Position numbers and translations under genes: made by a program | Notes under the pieces: model-generated | The model's database searches: none | The model's input: only the letters and a program-made list of their open reading frames with translations | What the model was told of the DNA's origin: nothing | Shown here: positions 9,006 to 17,987 of the stretch, one piece after another | How positions within the stretch are numbered: the first letter of the stretch is position 1 | How the letters are laid out: the number at the start of each line of letters is the position of its first letter | Origin: Methylomicrobium sp. wino1 | GTDB lineage: Bacteria > Pseudomonadota > Gammaproteobacteria > Methylococcales > Methylomonadaceae | Direction of reading: 5' to 3' | DNA length: 64,000 nt | Assembly (NCBI RefSeq): GCF_003932755.1 | Contig: NZ_CP024202.1 | Span: forward strand, 682,001 to 746,000

Positions 9006-9042
9006 AAAAGGGTTTGGTCGACTTTGACCGGGCCCTTTTTTT
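9006..9042 (+). terminator. Terminator downstream of tRNA-Thr
   Basis: An imperfect long stem (AAAGGGTTTGGTC against GACCGGGCCCTTT) ends in a run of T residues, directly after the tRNA gene and before the glucan synthase gene. Confidence 0.7.
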
Positions 9043-9101
9043 ATTCCGATGTGTCCATCCAATACTTTCCATTTCTTGCTTGTCCCGGAGCTTTTCACTG
9101 A

Positions 9102-11723
9102 ATGAAAACTAAAATCCTCACTTTATTGATTTTACCTTTATTGGTTTGGGTCAATTTAAGCATCTGGAACTATCTGAATTATCCACTCAAGATGCAATCT
9201 TGGGATAATGTCATGAAAGGAGTAACTTACAGCCCGATGCGGAGGGATTTCGACCCCGGAAACAGCAGCCCTCCTACCCAAGATCAAATCGAGAACGATC
9301 TAAAGCTGCTTGCCGGCAAAGTACATGCGGTAAGAACCTATAGCGCTCTGGATGGGTTGGAATTCGTTCCCGAATTGGCGGATAAATACGACCTGAACGT
9401 AACGATGGGCGCATGGATCGACACCGATCTCGACAAGAACCGGCGCGAAATTGAAAGTTTGATCGCGCTCAGCAATCAAAACTCGCCGACGATCGTACGC
9501 TTGTTGGTCGGTAATGAGGCGTTGTTGCGTAAAGATATCGCACCCGATCAATTGATCGCTTATATCCGCGAAGTGAAAGCACGCACTTGGCGCCCGGTCA
9601 GCACATCGGAAACCTGGGACATGTGGTTGGCGCATCCCGAACTGGCTAATGAAGTCGATTTCATCGCTTTGCATATATTGCCGTACTGGGAAGGCTTGTC
9701 GATCGATGCAGCAGTCGAATACGTGTTCTACCGCTTCAATGCGATGCGCGAAGCATTTCCGAATAAACCCATTATCATAACCGAAGTCGGCTGGCCTTCC
9801 GACGGACAACCGTTTAAAAACGCCACCGCATCGCTGGCGAATCAAGCCCAGTTTTTAAGACAATTTCTCAACCGCGCGACCGAGCAAAAAATTACCTACT
9901 ACGTCATCGAAGCCTTCGACCAACCCTGGAAAGTCGAACTAGAAGGCTCGGCCGGGGCTTATTGGGGAATATTCAACGCCGATCGAGAATTAAAATTTCC
10001 GATGAAAGGCGATGTCACGCCGATGCCGGATTGGCAAGCCTGGGCGACCGGCGCCGCTGTTTTAAGCATCTTCTTGATGGCTTTATTTCTATTCAGTCGG
10101 CACCGAAGACTGAAATTGCCCGGCAAGATTTTCTTCGGCATCGTCGCAAATCTAGCCGCATCGGTCATTCTATGGTCCGCGGCGGTAGCGGCCCAGCAAT
10201 ACCAAACCGGCATCTCATTGGTATTCTGGACACTGCTGTTGCTAATGCAGGCAATGGCTGTCGTTATTCTGTTGACCGAAAGCATGGAGATCGTCGAGGT
10301 CCTGTGGCACCGCAAAGGCAAGCGCACGTTTAAACCGCTACAAACGCCGGCCGGCTTCACATTTCCTAAAGTATCGGTACACCTGCCGATTCATAACGAA
10401 CCTCCGGAAATGGTACGCGAAACGCTCGAGGCATTGGCGCGTGTCGATTATCCGAATATCGAGGTATTGGTGCTCGACAACAATACCAAAGACCCCTCCG
10501 TTTGGGAGCCGGTACAAAAAGATTGCGAACGGCTTGGCGGCGTATTCAAATTTTTCCACCTGGAAAACTGGCCCGGCTTCAAAGCAGGCGCGATCAACTT
10601 CGGACTGGAGCAAACCGCCTCCGATGCCGAGATTATCGCCGTGATCGATAGCGATTACATGATCTCGCTCGATTGGCTGAAATCGATGGTGCCTTATTTC
10701 GAGGACAAAAAAGTCGGTTTCGTCCAGTCGCCCCAAGATTATCGCGATCACGGTCTCAGTACATTCAAATCGATGTGTTATTGGGAATATGCCGGTTTTT
10801 TCAATATCGGCATGGTACAACGTAACGAATACAACGCGATCATACAGCACGGCACTATGACAATGATTCGCAAATCTGCGTTGCTCGAAGTGGGCCGTTG
10901 GGGAGAGTGGTGTATTTGCGAGGACAGCGAACTAGGCTTGCGCCTTTATGAAGCCGGGTACGATTCGGTCTATTGCAAGGACTCGTTCGGACAGGGTCTC
11001 ATGCCGGATACGTTTTCGGGTTACATGACACAGCGATTCCGCTGGGTGTACGGAGCGATGCAAATCATCAAACATCATTGGCGGCAATTTTTGCCCGGCA
11101 AACAATCTACACTGACCACCGCGCAACGCTATTATTTCATCGCCGGCTGGCTGCCTTGGTTTTCCGATGCGTTGGCGTTACTTTTGACGATTGCCAGCTT
11201 AATCATGACGACATTACTGGTCGCCGATCCGCTACGCAGCGAATTACCGATAAATGCGTTGTTGCTGCCGACCATCGGTTTGTTCTGCTTCAAAATTTTC
11301 CGTACGTTATGGTTATACAAGGCCCGCGTTAACTGTTCGACTTTGCAATCGCTCGGAGCCGCATTATCCGGCTTATCCTTAACGCATACCGTCGCTAAAG
11401 GCACGCTTCAGGGCTTGCTTACCTCCGGAAAACCGTTCATGCGTACGCCGAAACTCGAAAAACAAGGCCCTTTCATCGCGGGCCTCGCTACGATCTGGCA
11501 AGAGCTCTTGTTGTTATCATTACTCGGTTTAGCGATTTATTCGATGTCGTCAATCGATCACTTCGACAATTTGAGCGGCCGGCTCTGGGTTGCCGTACTC
11601 TCGGTACAAACGGTACCCTATATAGCGACACTTCTGACCTTGTTATTCAGTATCGCGCCCAATTATTATCCAGTATCGGAAACACAAGCCATCGAGAGCC
11701 CGCAAGATAAGGAGTTGTTGTAA
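9102..11723 (+). CDS. GH17-GT2 fusion, beta-1,3-glucan synthase-like (NdvB type)
   Basis: 873 residues. After an N-terminal membrane helix comes a glycoside hydrolase family 17 domain (about 38-290) with both expected acids, E139 in VGNEALL and E228 in ITEVGWPSDG. Two membrane helices follow, then a processive GT2 domain with VLDNNTKDP, a DSDY metal site, EDSELGLRLYEAGY and the QRFRW product-binding motif, and more helices at the end. The GT2 part should polymerise glucose from UDP-glucose while the periplasmic GH17 part trims or transglycosylates the chain. Relatives in pseudomonads make cyclic or branched beta-glucans of the periplasm. It is a single gene downstream of tRNA-Thr. Confidence 0.88.
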   Translation: MKTKILTLLILPLLVWVNLSIWNYLNYPLKMQSWDNVMKGVTYSPMRRDFDPGNSSPPTQDQIENDLKLLAGKVHAVRTYSALDGLEFVPELADKYDLNVTMGAWIDTDLDKNRREIESLIALSNQNSPTIVRLLVGNEALLRKDIAPDQLIAYIREVKARTWRPVSTSETWDMWLAHPELANEVDFIALHILPYWEGLSIDAAVEYVFYRFNAMREAFPNKPIIITEVGWPSDGQPFKNATASLANQAQFLRQFLNRATEQKITYYVIEAFDQPWKVELEGSAGAYWGIFNADRELKFPMKGDVTPMPDWQAWATGAAVLSIFLMALFLFSRHRRLKLPGKIFFGIVANLAASVILWSAAVAAQQYQTGISLVFWTLLLLMQAMAVVILLTESMEIVEVLWHRKGKRTFKPLQTPAGFTFPKVSVHLPIHNEPPEMVRETLEALARVDYPNIEVLVLDNNTKDPSVWEPVQKDCERLGGVFKFFHLENWPGFKAGAINFGLEQTASDAEIIAVIDSDYMISLDWLKSMVPYFEDKKVGFVQSPQDYRDHGLSTFKSMCYWEYAGFFNIGMVQRNEYNAIIQHGTMTMIRKSALLEVGRWGEWCICEDSELGLRLYEAGYDSVYCKDSFGQGLMPDTFSGYMTQRFRWVYGAMQIIKHHWRQFLPGKQSTLTTAQRYYFIAGWLPWFSDALALLLTIASLIMTTLLVADPLRSELPINALLLPTIGLFCFKIFRTLWLYKARVNCSTLQSLGAALSGLSLTHTVAKGTLQGLLTSGKPFMRTPKLEKQGPFIAGLATIWQELLLLSLLGLAIYSMSSIDHFDNLSGRLWVAVLSVQTVPYIATLLTLLFSIAPNYYPVSETQAIESPQDKELL

Positions 11724-11766
11724 GGATTCTACTAAGTTTCAACCTAACGATCATTATGGTCTGGCC

Positions 11767-11872
11767 ATCGCCCCGGCAAATGAAAGTGAAAGGAGTGTCG
11801 GAGGGTGCCGGCATTTTGTAGCATATTGAAAAACTAGATAAAGAGTCCAAATCTACGAACTTTCAAAGTAAC
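11767..11872. repeat. Dispersed intergenic repeat, type 2 (short copy)
   Basis: Two blocks match the region 42281-42542. The first (ATCGCCCCGGCAAATGAAAG at 11767-11786) is identical; the second (11823-11872, containing AATCTACGAACTTTCA) differs at a few positions. Between them this copy has only about 34 nt, while the other copy carries a nested insertion of a different repeat. Confidence 0.7.
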
Positions 11873-11927
11873 GCTCTCCGCTAACTCTAAATTCCGGCAC
11901 GGATTGAAAGAGGCAGCGGAAGCGCGC

Positions 11928-13295
11928 TTATGATTTCGGCAACTCGCCGACCCGTTTACCAACACGGTACAAGCTCCAGGCTAGTACCGCCAACATGATG
12001 CCTATCGCTCCGACTAGAAACCATCGGCTGTTCAATAACTCGCTCATATCCGGTGGCAGATCAATCGCTTCGGAGGCGACTTCCGCGTCCAGTTCGGCGG
12101 CGATGCCCGGGTAACCTCGGCGCAACAACTCCCGAATCGGCGCGGTATCATAACGGGCCGATTCGGCCTTGTCATTCCCATAGTAGAGTCGATAGCGGTT
12201 ACCGGGCTCGCTAAGTAATAGCAAACGATAACCGTTGCCAACACCGTTGACACCGGTAATATCCAGCGGCGGACTGTCTTGATTATGAATCACGATGCGG
12301 TAATTCGCCCGACGCTGTTCGGAAAAACCGATTCGGCTTTGCTCGTGGCTGATATCCTGAAAATTCAACGCTTCCAGTATGGCGCTGCCGATCGTTTGCC
12401 AGCGGGATTCGATGCCGTGTTGCAGAGAAATTTGCACTTCCGCGCTACGGCTGAAATTGAGCGTACCGGTTTTAACCGCAAAACCGGTCAACGGTTGGCG
12501 CCGCGTTTGGATGTCGATCACTGTCGCTTTAAGCTCGTCGTCTTGTCGGACCGTAAAATCCTCGACCGCATAATCGAACGATTTTGCGTCTTCCGGTACG
12601 GTTTCGGTCTGTTTATGCCAAAAATCGATGCGCTCGATACGCAACGCTTCATAATGCAGACCGCGCCGTTCAGATCGTTGCAGCTCTTCGCCGTCTTCCA
12701 GCAATCGAGTCAGTTCCGTCAGATTGGCAAGATGAGTTTGAGCCGCCTTGTCCACGGTAATTTTAAAATGCCGATACTGATTGGCCGGTAATTCGACGTC
12801 CCGCTGATCGACCGCGATATAACGCGAATAATCGTAGATCGGCGCATTCTCGACCAACAGGTGCCACTCGAGGCCGTCGGCGGAGCCGTGAATTTGTAGC
12901 CCGTATTCGAAATCCCGCTGCTGGGTCACGATCGTCAAACCGTCGGCGTTGACTGCGCCCATGTCCAATTTAGCCGTAACGATAATACCCTCTTCGCCGA
13001 TTTTGTTGAAGGACTCGATTGCACTGTCGATGGCATGCCGACTGACGACTGTCTTACTGCCGGCGATTTTTTGCACTAAATAAGGTATTTCGACGCCGTT
13101 TCGATCCTTGATGCGAAGGTCTCGATAATCGTCGCCGGCTGCGTTATAGATCGATTCGTCCAAAGTCACGCCGAGCAGGCTTTGTTGGTCGCCATCCTGC
13201 CAAATAACCGAACGGCTGAACCGGTAATCCGTGAGATCGGATGCCCATGCCGTGGCGCTCAATAGTCCAGCGAATAACAAAATTTTTGCGATCAT
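11928..13295 (-). CDS. DUF3999 family protein
   Basis: 455 residues with a signal peptide (MIAKILLFAGLLSATAWAS), a long beta-rich periplasmic part and one C-terminal membrane helix (WFLVGAIGIMLAVLAWSLY) followed by a short basic tail. The periplasmic domain looks like a carbohydrate-binding or discoidin-like sandwich, but that is inference. DUF3999 genes commonly sit beside DUF2339 genes, as here, where the start overlaps the DUF2339 stop by 4 nt (ATGA). The pair probably forms a membrane complex of unknown role. Confidence 0.85.
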   Translation of the reverse strand: MIAKILLFAGLLSATAWASDLTDYRFSRSVIWQDGDQQSLLGVTLDESIYNAAGDDYRDLRIKDRNGVEIPYLVQKIAGSKTVVSRHAIDSAIESFNKIGEEGIIVTAKLDMGAVNADGLTIVTQQRDFEYGLQIHGSADGLEWHLLVENAPIYDYSRYIAVDQRDVELPANQYRHFKITVDKAAQTHLANLTELTRLLEDGEELQRSERRGLHYEALRIERIDFWHKQTETVPEDAKSFDYAVEDFTVRQDDELKATVIDIQTRRQPLTGFAVKTGTLNFSRSAEVQISLQHGIESRWQTIGSAILEALNFQDISHEQSRIGFSEQRRANYRIVIHNQDSPPLDITGVNGVGNGYRLLLLSEPGNRYRLYYGNDKAESARYDTAPIRELLRRGYPGIAAELDAEVASEAIDLPPDMSELLNSRWFLVGAIGIMLAVLAWSLYRVGKRVGELPKS

Positions 13296-15838
13296 GTCGT
13301 TTTCTCGTCCGAAGTATTAGCGGTGAAAGCTTGCTGATAGCGCATATAGGCAAACGCGCCACTCAAGGCCAGCAGGCCCAATACGATAAAGGCAATGATT
13401 CGGTAAATCTGCTCCAGCCGGGCCAGATCGATAAAAAAGACTTTCCAAGCCACCAGCGCGAACAAAGCCAAGCCAATCAGCCGGAACACCGAAATACGAC
13501 GCTTGATACCGGTAATGACCAGCGTCAGTGCAAACAGCGACCAGAGAATCGACACGCCCCCGGATCGCAAACCGGGAACGTATTGATGCAGCGCCGAATT
13601 GATTTCCAGACTCAGAAACACGAACAACAGCACCAGCGCCGCACCGACCGACCATCGCCGAATATCCCCGGTCTCTCCGTTCGCCGACAGCCGCCGGAAT
13701 GCAAACACGAAAAAACCGATGATCGCGGCAAAATCCAACAACCGCATCAACGCCGATTGAAACGAATAAGCCTCGCCGTAACGCATAGTCCATACCTTGT
13801 CGTCGGTGGCGACATAATCCAGAGCCAATCCCCACGACGGCAAATCGAACAGCAGCAGTTTAGCCAAAACCGCGGCCAAGCATAGCTTCAAGCCATTCAG
13901 CAACCAGGCGCCGGATTCGGATAAATACCTCAGCAGCAACAGCAAACCCAAGGCCAACCACACCAGCGTCAGCACCGGCAATTGCAGCGGCGGATATAAA
14001 TAGCCGAAACTGCGGTATAACTCCAATTGCAGCACGATAAAAAGCAGAGCGACAGCCATTATCACGAAGGCTTGCATCGACCGGTTATCCTTTAACCACA
14101 GCGGCACATCATTTTCTTCGCGGCAAGTCAGCGCCGATGCCGGTGCCGGTTTTTCAATCAGCTTGAAGGCCAAAGCCAGCGAGCCGATCGGAATACCGAA
14201 GCTGATTAACCGCTCCAGCAAGCCGCGCAAGAAATCGCCGAAGACTTGCTCACGCCCGATAGGCGCGCCGTATTGACCGGGCAAGTCGATGAAACAAAAG
14301 CGTCCCAACACGATGAAATACAGCAAAAATGCGACCTGCCGCAAAAACGCGCTACGCATCTTGCCCGCCATCCACAGCATAATCAGGGCCTGCACCGACC
14401 AACTGACGGTAATCCATTGATCGGAGAGCAGCAGCGGCAAGGTAATCGTGACAAAAAACGCCGCAAGTCCTATAAAACCGAGCATCAACTCCCGATCTCG
14501 CACATCGCGCGCCAGGCAGTAATAGACATGGCCGATATAAAAAGCCGCCAGCGCAATCGTAACCCAGGCCACTTCGAGATTGCCGTAGGCATCGAGAATG
14601 AGATAACGCGCGGTCAGAAAAAAAATCGCGACATTGACGATCAAGGCCAACACATCCAATAGCGTCGACTTGACCCGGCGGACCAGGCAGAACAAAAAGA
14701 CCATCGTCGAAAACAAAACGAAAAATGCGATCAGAAACGGCATGACTTGCGGAAAATAAGCCGTCTCGTATTGATTCAATGCACTGAAGAACATCAAATA
14801 ATTGAAGAAAAAGCACAAAAAGTTCAGTAAATGCCACTGCTTATAGCCGTTGATCGCAAGCAGACCGATACCCAGCAACAGCATGTAACTAAACAATCCG
14901 ACAAAATTGACCTCGCCGGTAGACAGCAGAATCGGCGTACAATAACCGCCGACGATCGCGAAAATCGATACCAGCACAGAGTTCAAGCGAATCGCCAACG
15001 TCGCGGCACACGAGGTCACCAAGATCATCAACGCGAATGCCGGATACATCTCCACTAACCGGTAAAAACTGAACGCGGCGAACACGCTGAAATACAGTAC
15101 TGCGATTCCACCGCCGAGTAGACCTTGGCTGAACAAATGATACTTACCGAAGGCCAGACGCACGCCCCCAACGATCATCCCAACACCGGCCAAAACCGCC
15201 AGACCGACTCGCGCATGTTCGCCGAGCAATTCGTTATCGATAGAATATTTCAGAAAAAAGCCGATGCCGGTTACCAAAATGATAATGCCGATGCGCAACA
15301 ACCAATTACTGGCAACCGCATACTCGACCGACACGCCCTGCGGCCGATTCCCTTCGCCGACGATGATCCAATTCCAGATTTCCCGGAGGATTTGCTTCGC
15401 GGCCAGTTCGAAGCGGCTGGGTTCTGTAGCTTGCCGAACGCTACCCCGCCAAGGATCTATTGAAGCCGTTTCCGGAGCCGGCTCGGAGATTATTACCGCC
15501 TCCGGTTCATCTGTTGCCTGAGCGTTTTTGGTATGCGCCGAATCGAAATGCTCGGGCTTCGTCGCTGCTGCCGCTTCCGTACCATAAACTTGCGCCGCTT
15601 GCTCGGCCGGTTCGGCAAAACGCTGCAGCAACGCCTCGAGTCTATTGCCCTGCTCGTCCAGCTTGCCCACCAATTGATCGAGCGACTGACCGATTTCATC
15701 CCGGTAACGATTTTGCCGCGTCATCAGCACCGCAAGCATGAGCAGCATAGCTCCCGGCACCAGTATCAAAACCAGTATGATAAATCCGAAAAAATCGTCC
15801 ACGGCTAAACCCCAGGCAAAGGAGAAAATATAGATCAA
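13292..15838 (-). CDS. DUF2339 family polytopic membrane protein
   Basis: 848 residues with more than twenty hydrophobic segments after an N-terminal helix, a short coiled coil (DEIGQSLDQLVGKLDEQGNR) and a low-complexity linker rich in A, E and P. This is the DUF2339 architecture; function unknown. The open frame begins at TTG 15838; a GTG at 15802 (VDDFFGFI) is an alternative start. The gene begins only 12 nt after the vsr stop, so readthrough from the methyltransferase cassette may reach it. It is translationally coupled to DUF3999. Confidence 0.85.
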   Translation of the reverse strand: MIYIFSFAWGLAVDDFFGFIILVLILVPGAMLLMLAVLMTRQNRYRDEIGQSLDQLVGKLDEQGNRLEALLQRFAEPAEQAAQVYGTEAAAATKPEHFDSAHTKNAQATDEPEAVIISEPAPETASIDPWRGSVRQATEPSRFELAAKQILREIWNWIIVGEGNRPQGVSVEYAVASNWLLRIGIIILVTGIGFFLKYSIDNELLGEHARVGLAVLAGVGMIVGGVRLAFGKYHLFSQGLLGGGIAVLYFSVFAAFSFYRLVEMYPAFALMILVTSCAATLAIRLNSVLVSIFAIVGGYCTPILLSTGEVNFVGLFSYMLLLGIGLLAINGYKQWHLLNFLCFFFNYLMFFSALNQYETAYFPQVMPFLIAFFVLFSTMVFLFCLVRRVKSTLLDVLALIVNVAIFFLTARYLILDAYGNLEVAWVTIALAAFYIGHVYYCLARDVRDRELMLGFIGLAAFFVTITLPLLLSDQWITVSWSVQALIMLWMAGKMRSAFLRQVAFLLYFIVLGRFCFIDLPGQYGAPIGREQVFGDFLRGLLERLISFGIPIGSLALAFKLIEKPAPASALTCREENDVPLWLKDNRSMQAFVIMAVALLFIVLQLELYRSFGYLYPPLQLPVLTLVWLALGLLLLLRYLSESGAWLLNGLKLCLAAVLAKLLLFDLPSWGLALDYVATDDKVWTMRYGEAYSFQSALMRLLDFAAIIGFFVFAFRRLSANGETGDIRRWSVGAALVLLFVFLSLEINSALHQYVPGLRSGGVSILWSLFALTLVITGIKRRISVFRLIGLALFALVAWKVFFIDLARLEQIYRIIAFIVLGLLALSGAFAYMRYQQAFTANTSDEKTT

Positions 15839-15849
15839 TAAAATATGGG

Positions 15850-16266
15850 CTATTCGGATTTAGTTTGCAGATATGAATGTAACTTCACGCCGAGCAGCTC
15901 TAAATTATTAATTTCACATGCCCAAATAACTAAAACATCCCAACCTGATTTATTTAGGTCATCGATATTTTTTGAGTCTCTGGATACGTTATCCGAGAGC
16001 TTCTTTTCCCAGAACGCCTTGTTCTTGCTTGGCATAGACTTACCTTTCTTGCAATCGTGCCTATGCCAAAAACAACCGTGTATAAATATGACTTTTCTTT
16101 TGCCGGGAAATACCAAATCGGGTTTGCCCGGAAGACAGGAGTAATGTAAGCGGTAGCGATAGCCTAAACTAAATAGCAGCTTTCTCACGACCAGTTCCGG
16201 CTTGGTATTTTTTCCGGAAATTGAAGCCATGCACCTTCGGCGCTGCTCGGGTGTCAATACGTCCAT
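15850..16266 (-). CDS. vsr: Very short patch repair endonuclease Vsr
   Basis: 138 residues. Vsr nicks DNA 5' of the T in T:G mismatches that arise when 5-methylcytosine deaminates. The start LTPEQRRRCMASI, the catalytic aspartate in LPGKPDLVFP (D50), and FIHGCFWHRHDC with its histidines are all present, as is the C-terminal LVIWACEI segment. Vsr normally accompanies a C5 cytosine methyltransferase, and one lies at the head of this operon. ATG 16266 follows the stop of the receiver-domain gene by 6 nt. It is the last gene of the four-gene cassette. Confidence 0.95.
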   Translation of the reverse strand: MDVLTPEQRRRCMASISGKNTKPELVVRKLLFSLGYRYRLHYSCLPGKPDLVFPGKRKVIFIHGCFWHRHDCKKGKSMPSKNKAFWEKKLSDNVSRDSKNIDDLNKSGWDVLVIWACEINNLELLGVKLHSYLQTKSE

Positions 16267-16272
16267 CGTCGC

Positions 16273-17985
16273 TCATTTCGACATTAATCGAAGCCATTCC
16301 GATTCAGTTAAGCCGACTCGTGACAAGTTTCTGGAAAACTGTTCAGCAGCTCGTTGGGCGTGTTCGGGTTTTAGTTGTGCTATCCACTGATAGCGCTGCT
16401 CGTCCGTCTTGCAGATAAAACTTAAATTATTGTTTTCATCATGTTCTGCTATAACTTTTTTTGTTTCAGGGCTAGGCTCAAATTCAAGAGTGACACAATT
16501 ATAAGAGTTCGGCGAGAATAAAAGTTCTTTAAATATTTTGTTGTCTTCAACAATATGGCTTGTTTTTTCTTTTGCTGAGTTTTCTTGATTCATTACATTC
16601 AGTATGCAAAAAACAAAGCGACGCTTTTCAGACAGCCGTATGGTATCGCATGAAGGGAGTAAGCAAAGAAGATATTCAGGTATGTCTATAGTTCCTTTGC
16701 GAATAATCGTTCCTAAGGTTAATGACTTCCCATCATTGCCGTAAAAAGTACGATGACTCATTAGCATTGCAAGTTTGTGACTTGAGTTAGTTTCTGAATT
16801 TATTTCTACTAAATCTGCTAATTTACGAAGATTTTCTCTATCTTCACTACTACTGCCTTTCCAGCCTCTTCTGTCGACTACTTTTTTCACAAAGCTTGAG
16901 GCAAAAGTATTTGAATGATATTTTTCTTTAATTTTTTCACCATTGAGGCAGAAATACTCAATAAACTCCTTAGAATTTTGGTCATTGCCAAACAATTGAC
17001 GAGCCGATTCCTTCGGATTCCATAGATCGGAAACCCAATTTTTTATAACATTGTTTGAAATAATTTGCCCGGACAAGCAATCTTGTAAAATTGACTGAAT
17101 TTCAGCGACTAAAAGAGGATGAACATGTTCACAAGCCTCTTCATGAGGCAATGACATCGCTCTATGAACAAGAAATGCAGGGTCGAGCGATTTATCAAAT
17201 TTAGAAAGAACTTTTCTGCTATTTTCTCTAATCTTCGCTAAACCTAACAGTACTGTTCCTTGAAGTAATCCGGATGCAAGTTTAGAAAATTCTTCTATCG
17301 ATCTTTCAGCAAGTCGTTTTTCAGCTTCTTCGTGTGATTGGTAATGTTCAAGACGCGGTAGATGCGTTGGTTTACCCAAAATTACAATCCTAGAATTTGA
17401 GGTATGCATCGAAAGGCCATTATCTTCAGTCTGCGGCTCGATTCCATCGCCTAGTTTACCTTTCAATTCTTCAAAAACATTATTTGCAGTCGCTCCTAGA
17501 TTTGGTTCGCTTGTATAAACCAAAATAAGCCTTAATTGTTCCGGAATGTCTTCCAAGCTGTTTTGTACAAGATTAGTAATTAGTTCTAAGGCTTTTTGAC
17601 CATCATCTCCGTGAAGACTCCAGTCAACTATAACCATGTCTGATGCTAAGCACAGCTTATAAACATCAGATCTAACAGTATATTTGTCCCTTTTATCTGG
17701 TTCGTAAAGCGAGCAAACGATATGTCTCTTTGCAAAGCCTACTACTGTTTCTTGCCACAATATTTCATTGACGCTATCTTCTTCCGGCAAAATATCTATT
17801 GTTTCAAAAGCAGTTTCAGTTTGAGGTTTTATCGAGCTTTTTCTCCCAGGAACTTGAATAACACTTGGTGTATGACTTATCGGACGCTTTCTCTCGTATA
17901 TATTGTCATCAACAATCACGGCAGTTCTAAGGAATTGCTCTGCAGCATATTGTGAAAATTCTTTGACAGTTTTCGCTTGCAGCAT
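16273..17985 (-). CDS. Receiver-domain protein of the methyltransferase-ATPase cassette
   Basis: 570 residues. The N-terminus is a response-regulator receiver fold with all key residues: acidic pair D26/D27 in VIVDDN, phospho-acceptor D121 in MVIVDWSLHGDDG, T158 in LILVYTSEP and K205 in VILGKP. The spacing is stretched by an insertion of about 55 residues after the first strand. The remaining 360 residues are helical and match nothing I know; no DNA-binding helix-turn-helix or nuclease motif is visible. It starts 2 nt after the stop of the double-GHKL ATPase, its likely phosphodonor or partner, and precedes vsr. A signal-relay or effector role in a restriction-like system is inference. Confidence 0.7.
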   Translation of the reverse strand: MLQAKTVKEFSQYAAEQFLRTAVIVDDNIYERKRPISHTPSVIQVPGRKSSIKPQTETAFETIDILPEEDSVNEILWQETVVGFAKRHIVCSLYEPDKRDKYTVRSDVYKLCLASDMVIVDWSLHGDDGQKALELITNLVQNSLEDIPEQLRLILVYTSEPNLGATANNVFEELKGKLGDGIEPQTEDNGLSMHTSNSRIVILGKPTHLPRLEHYQSHEEAEKRLAERSIEEFSKLASGLLQGTVLLGLAKIRENSRKVLSKFDKSLDPAFLVHRAMSLPHEEACEHVHPLLVAEIQSILQDCLSGQIISNNVIKNWVSDLWNPKESARQLFGNDQNSKEFIEYFCLNGEKIKEKYHSNTFASSFVKKVVDRRGWKGSSSEDRENLRKLADLVEINSETNSSHKLAMLMSHRTFYGNDGKSLTLGTIIRKGTIDIPEYLLCLLPSCDTIRLSEKRRFVFCILNVMNQENSAKEKTSHIVEDNKIFKELLFSPNSYNCVTLEFEPSPETKKVIAEHDENNNLSFICKTDEQRYQWIAQLKPEHAQRAAEQFSRNLSRVGLTESEWLRLMSK

Positions 17986-17987
17986 AA

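Noticed and set aside
13241-13885. 214-codon open frame opposite DUF2339/DUF3999
   Set aside because: Low-complexity Q/R-rich product antisense to two well-supported genes; a shadow of GC-biased codon use.
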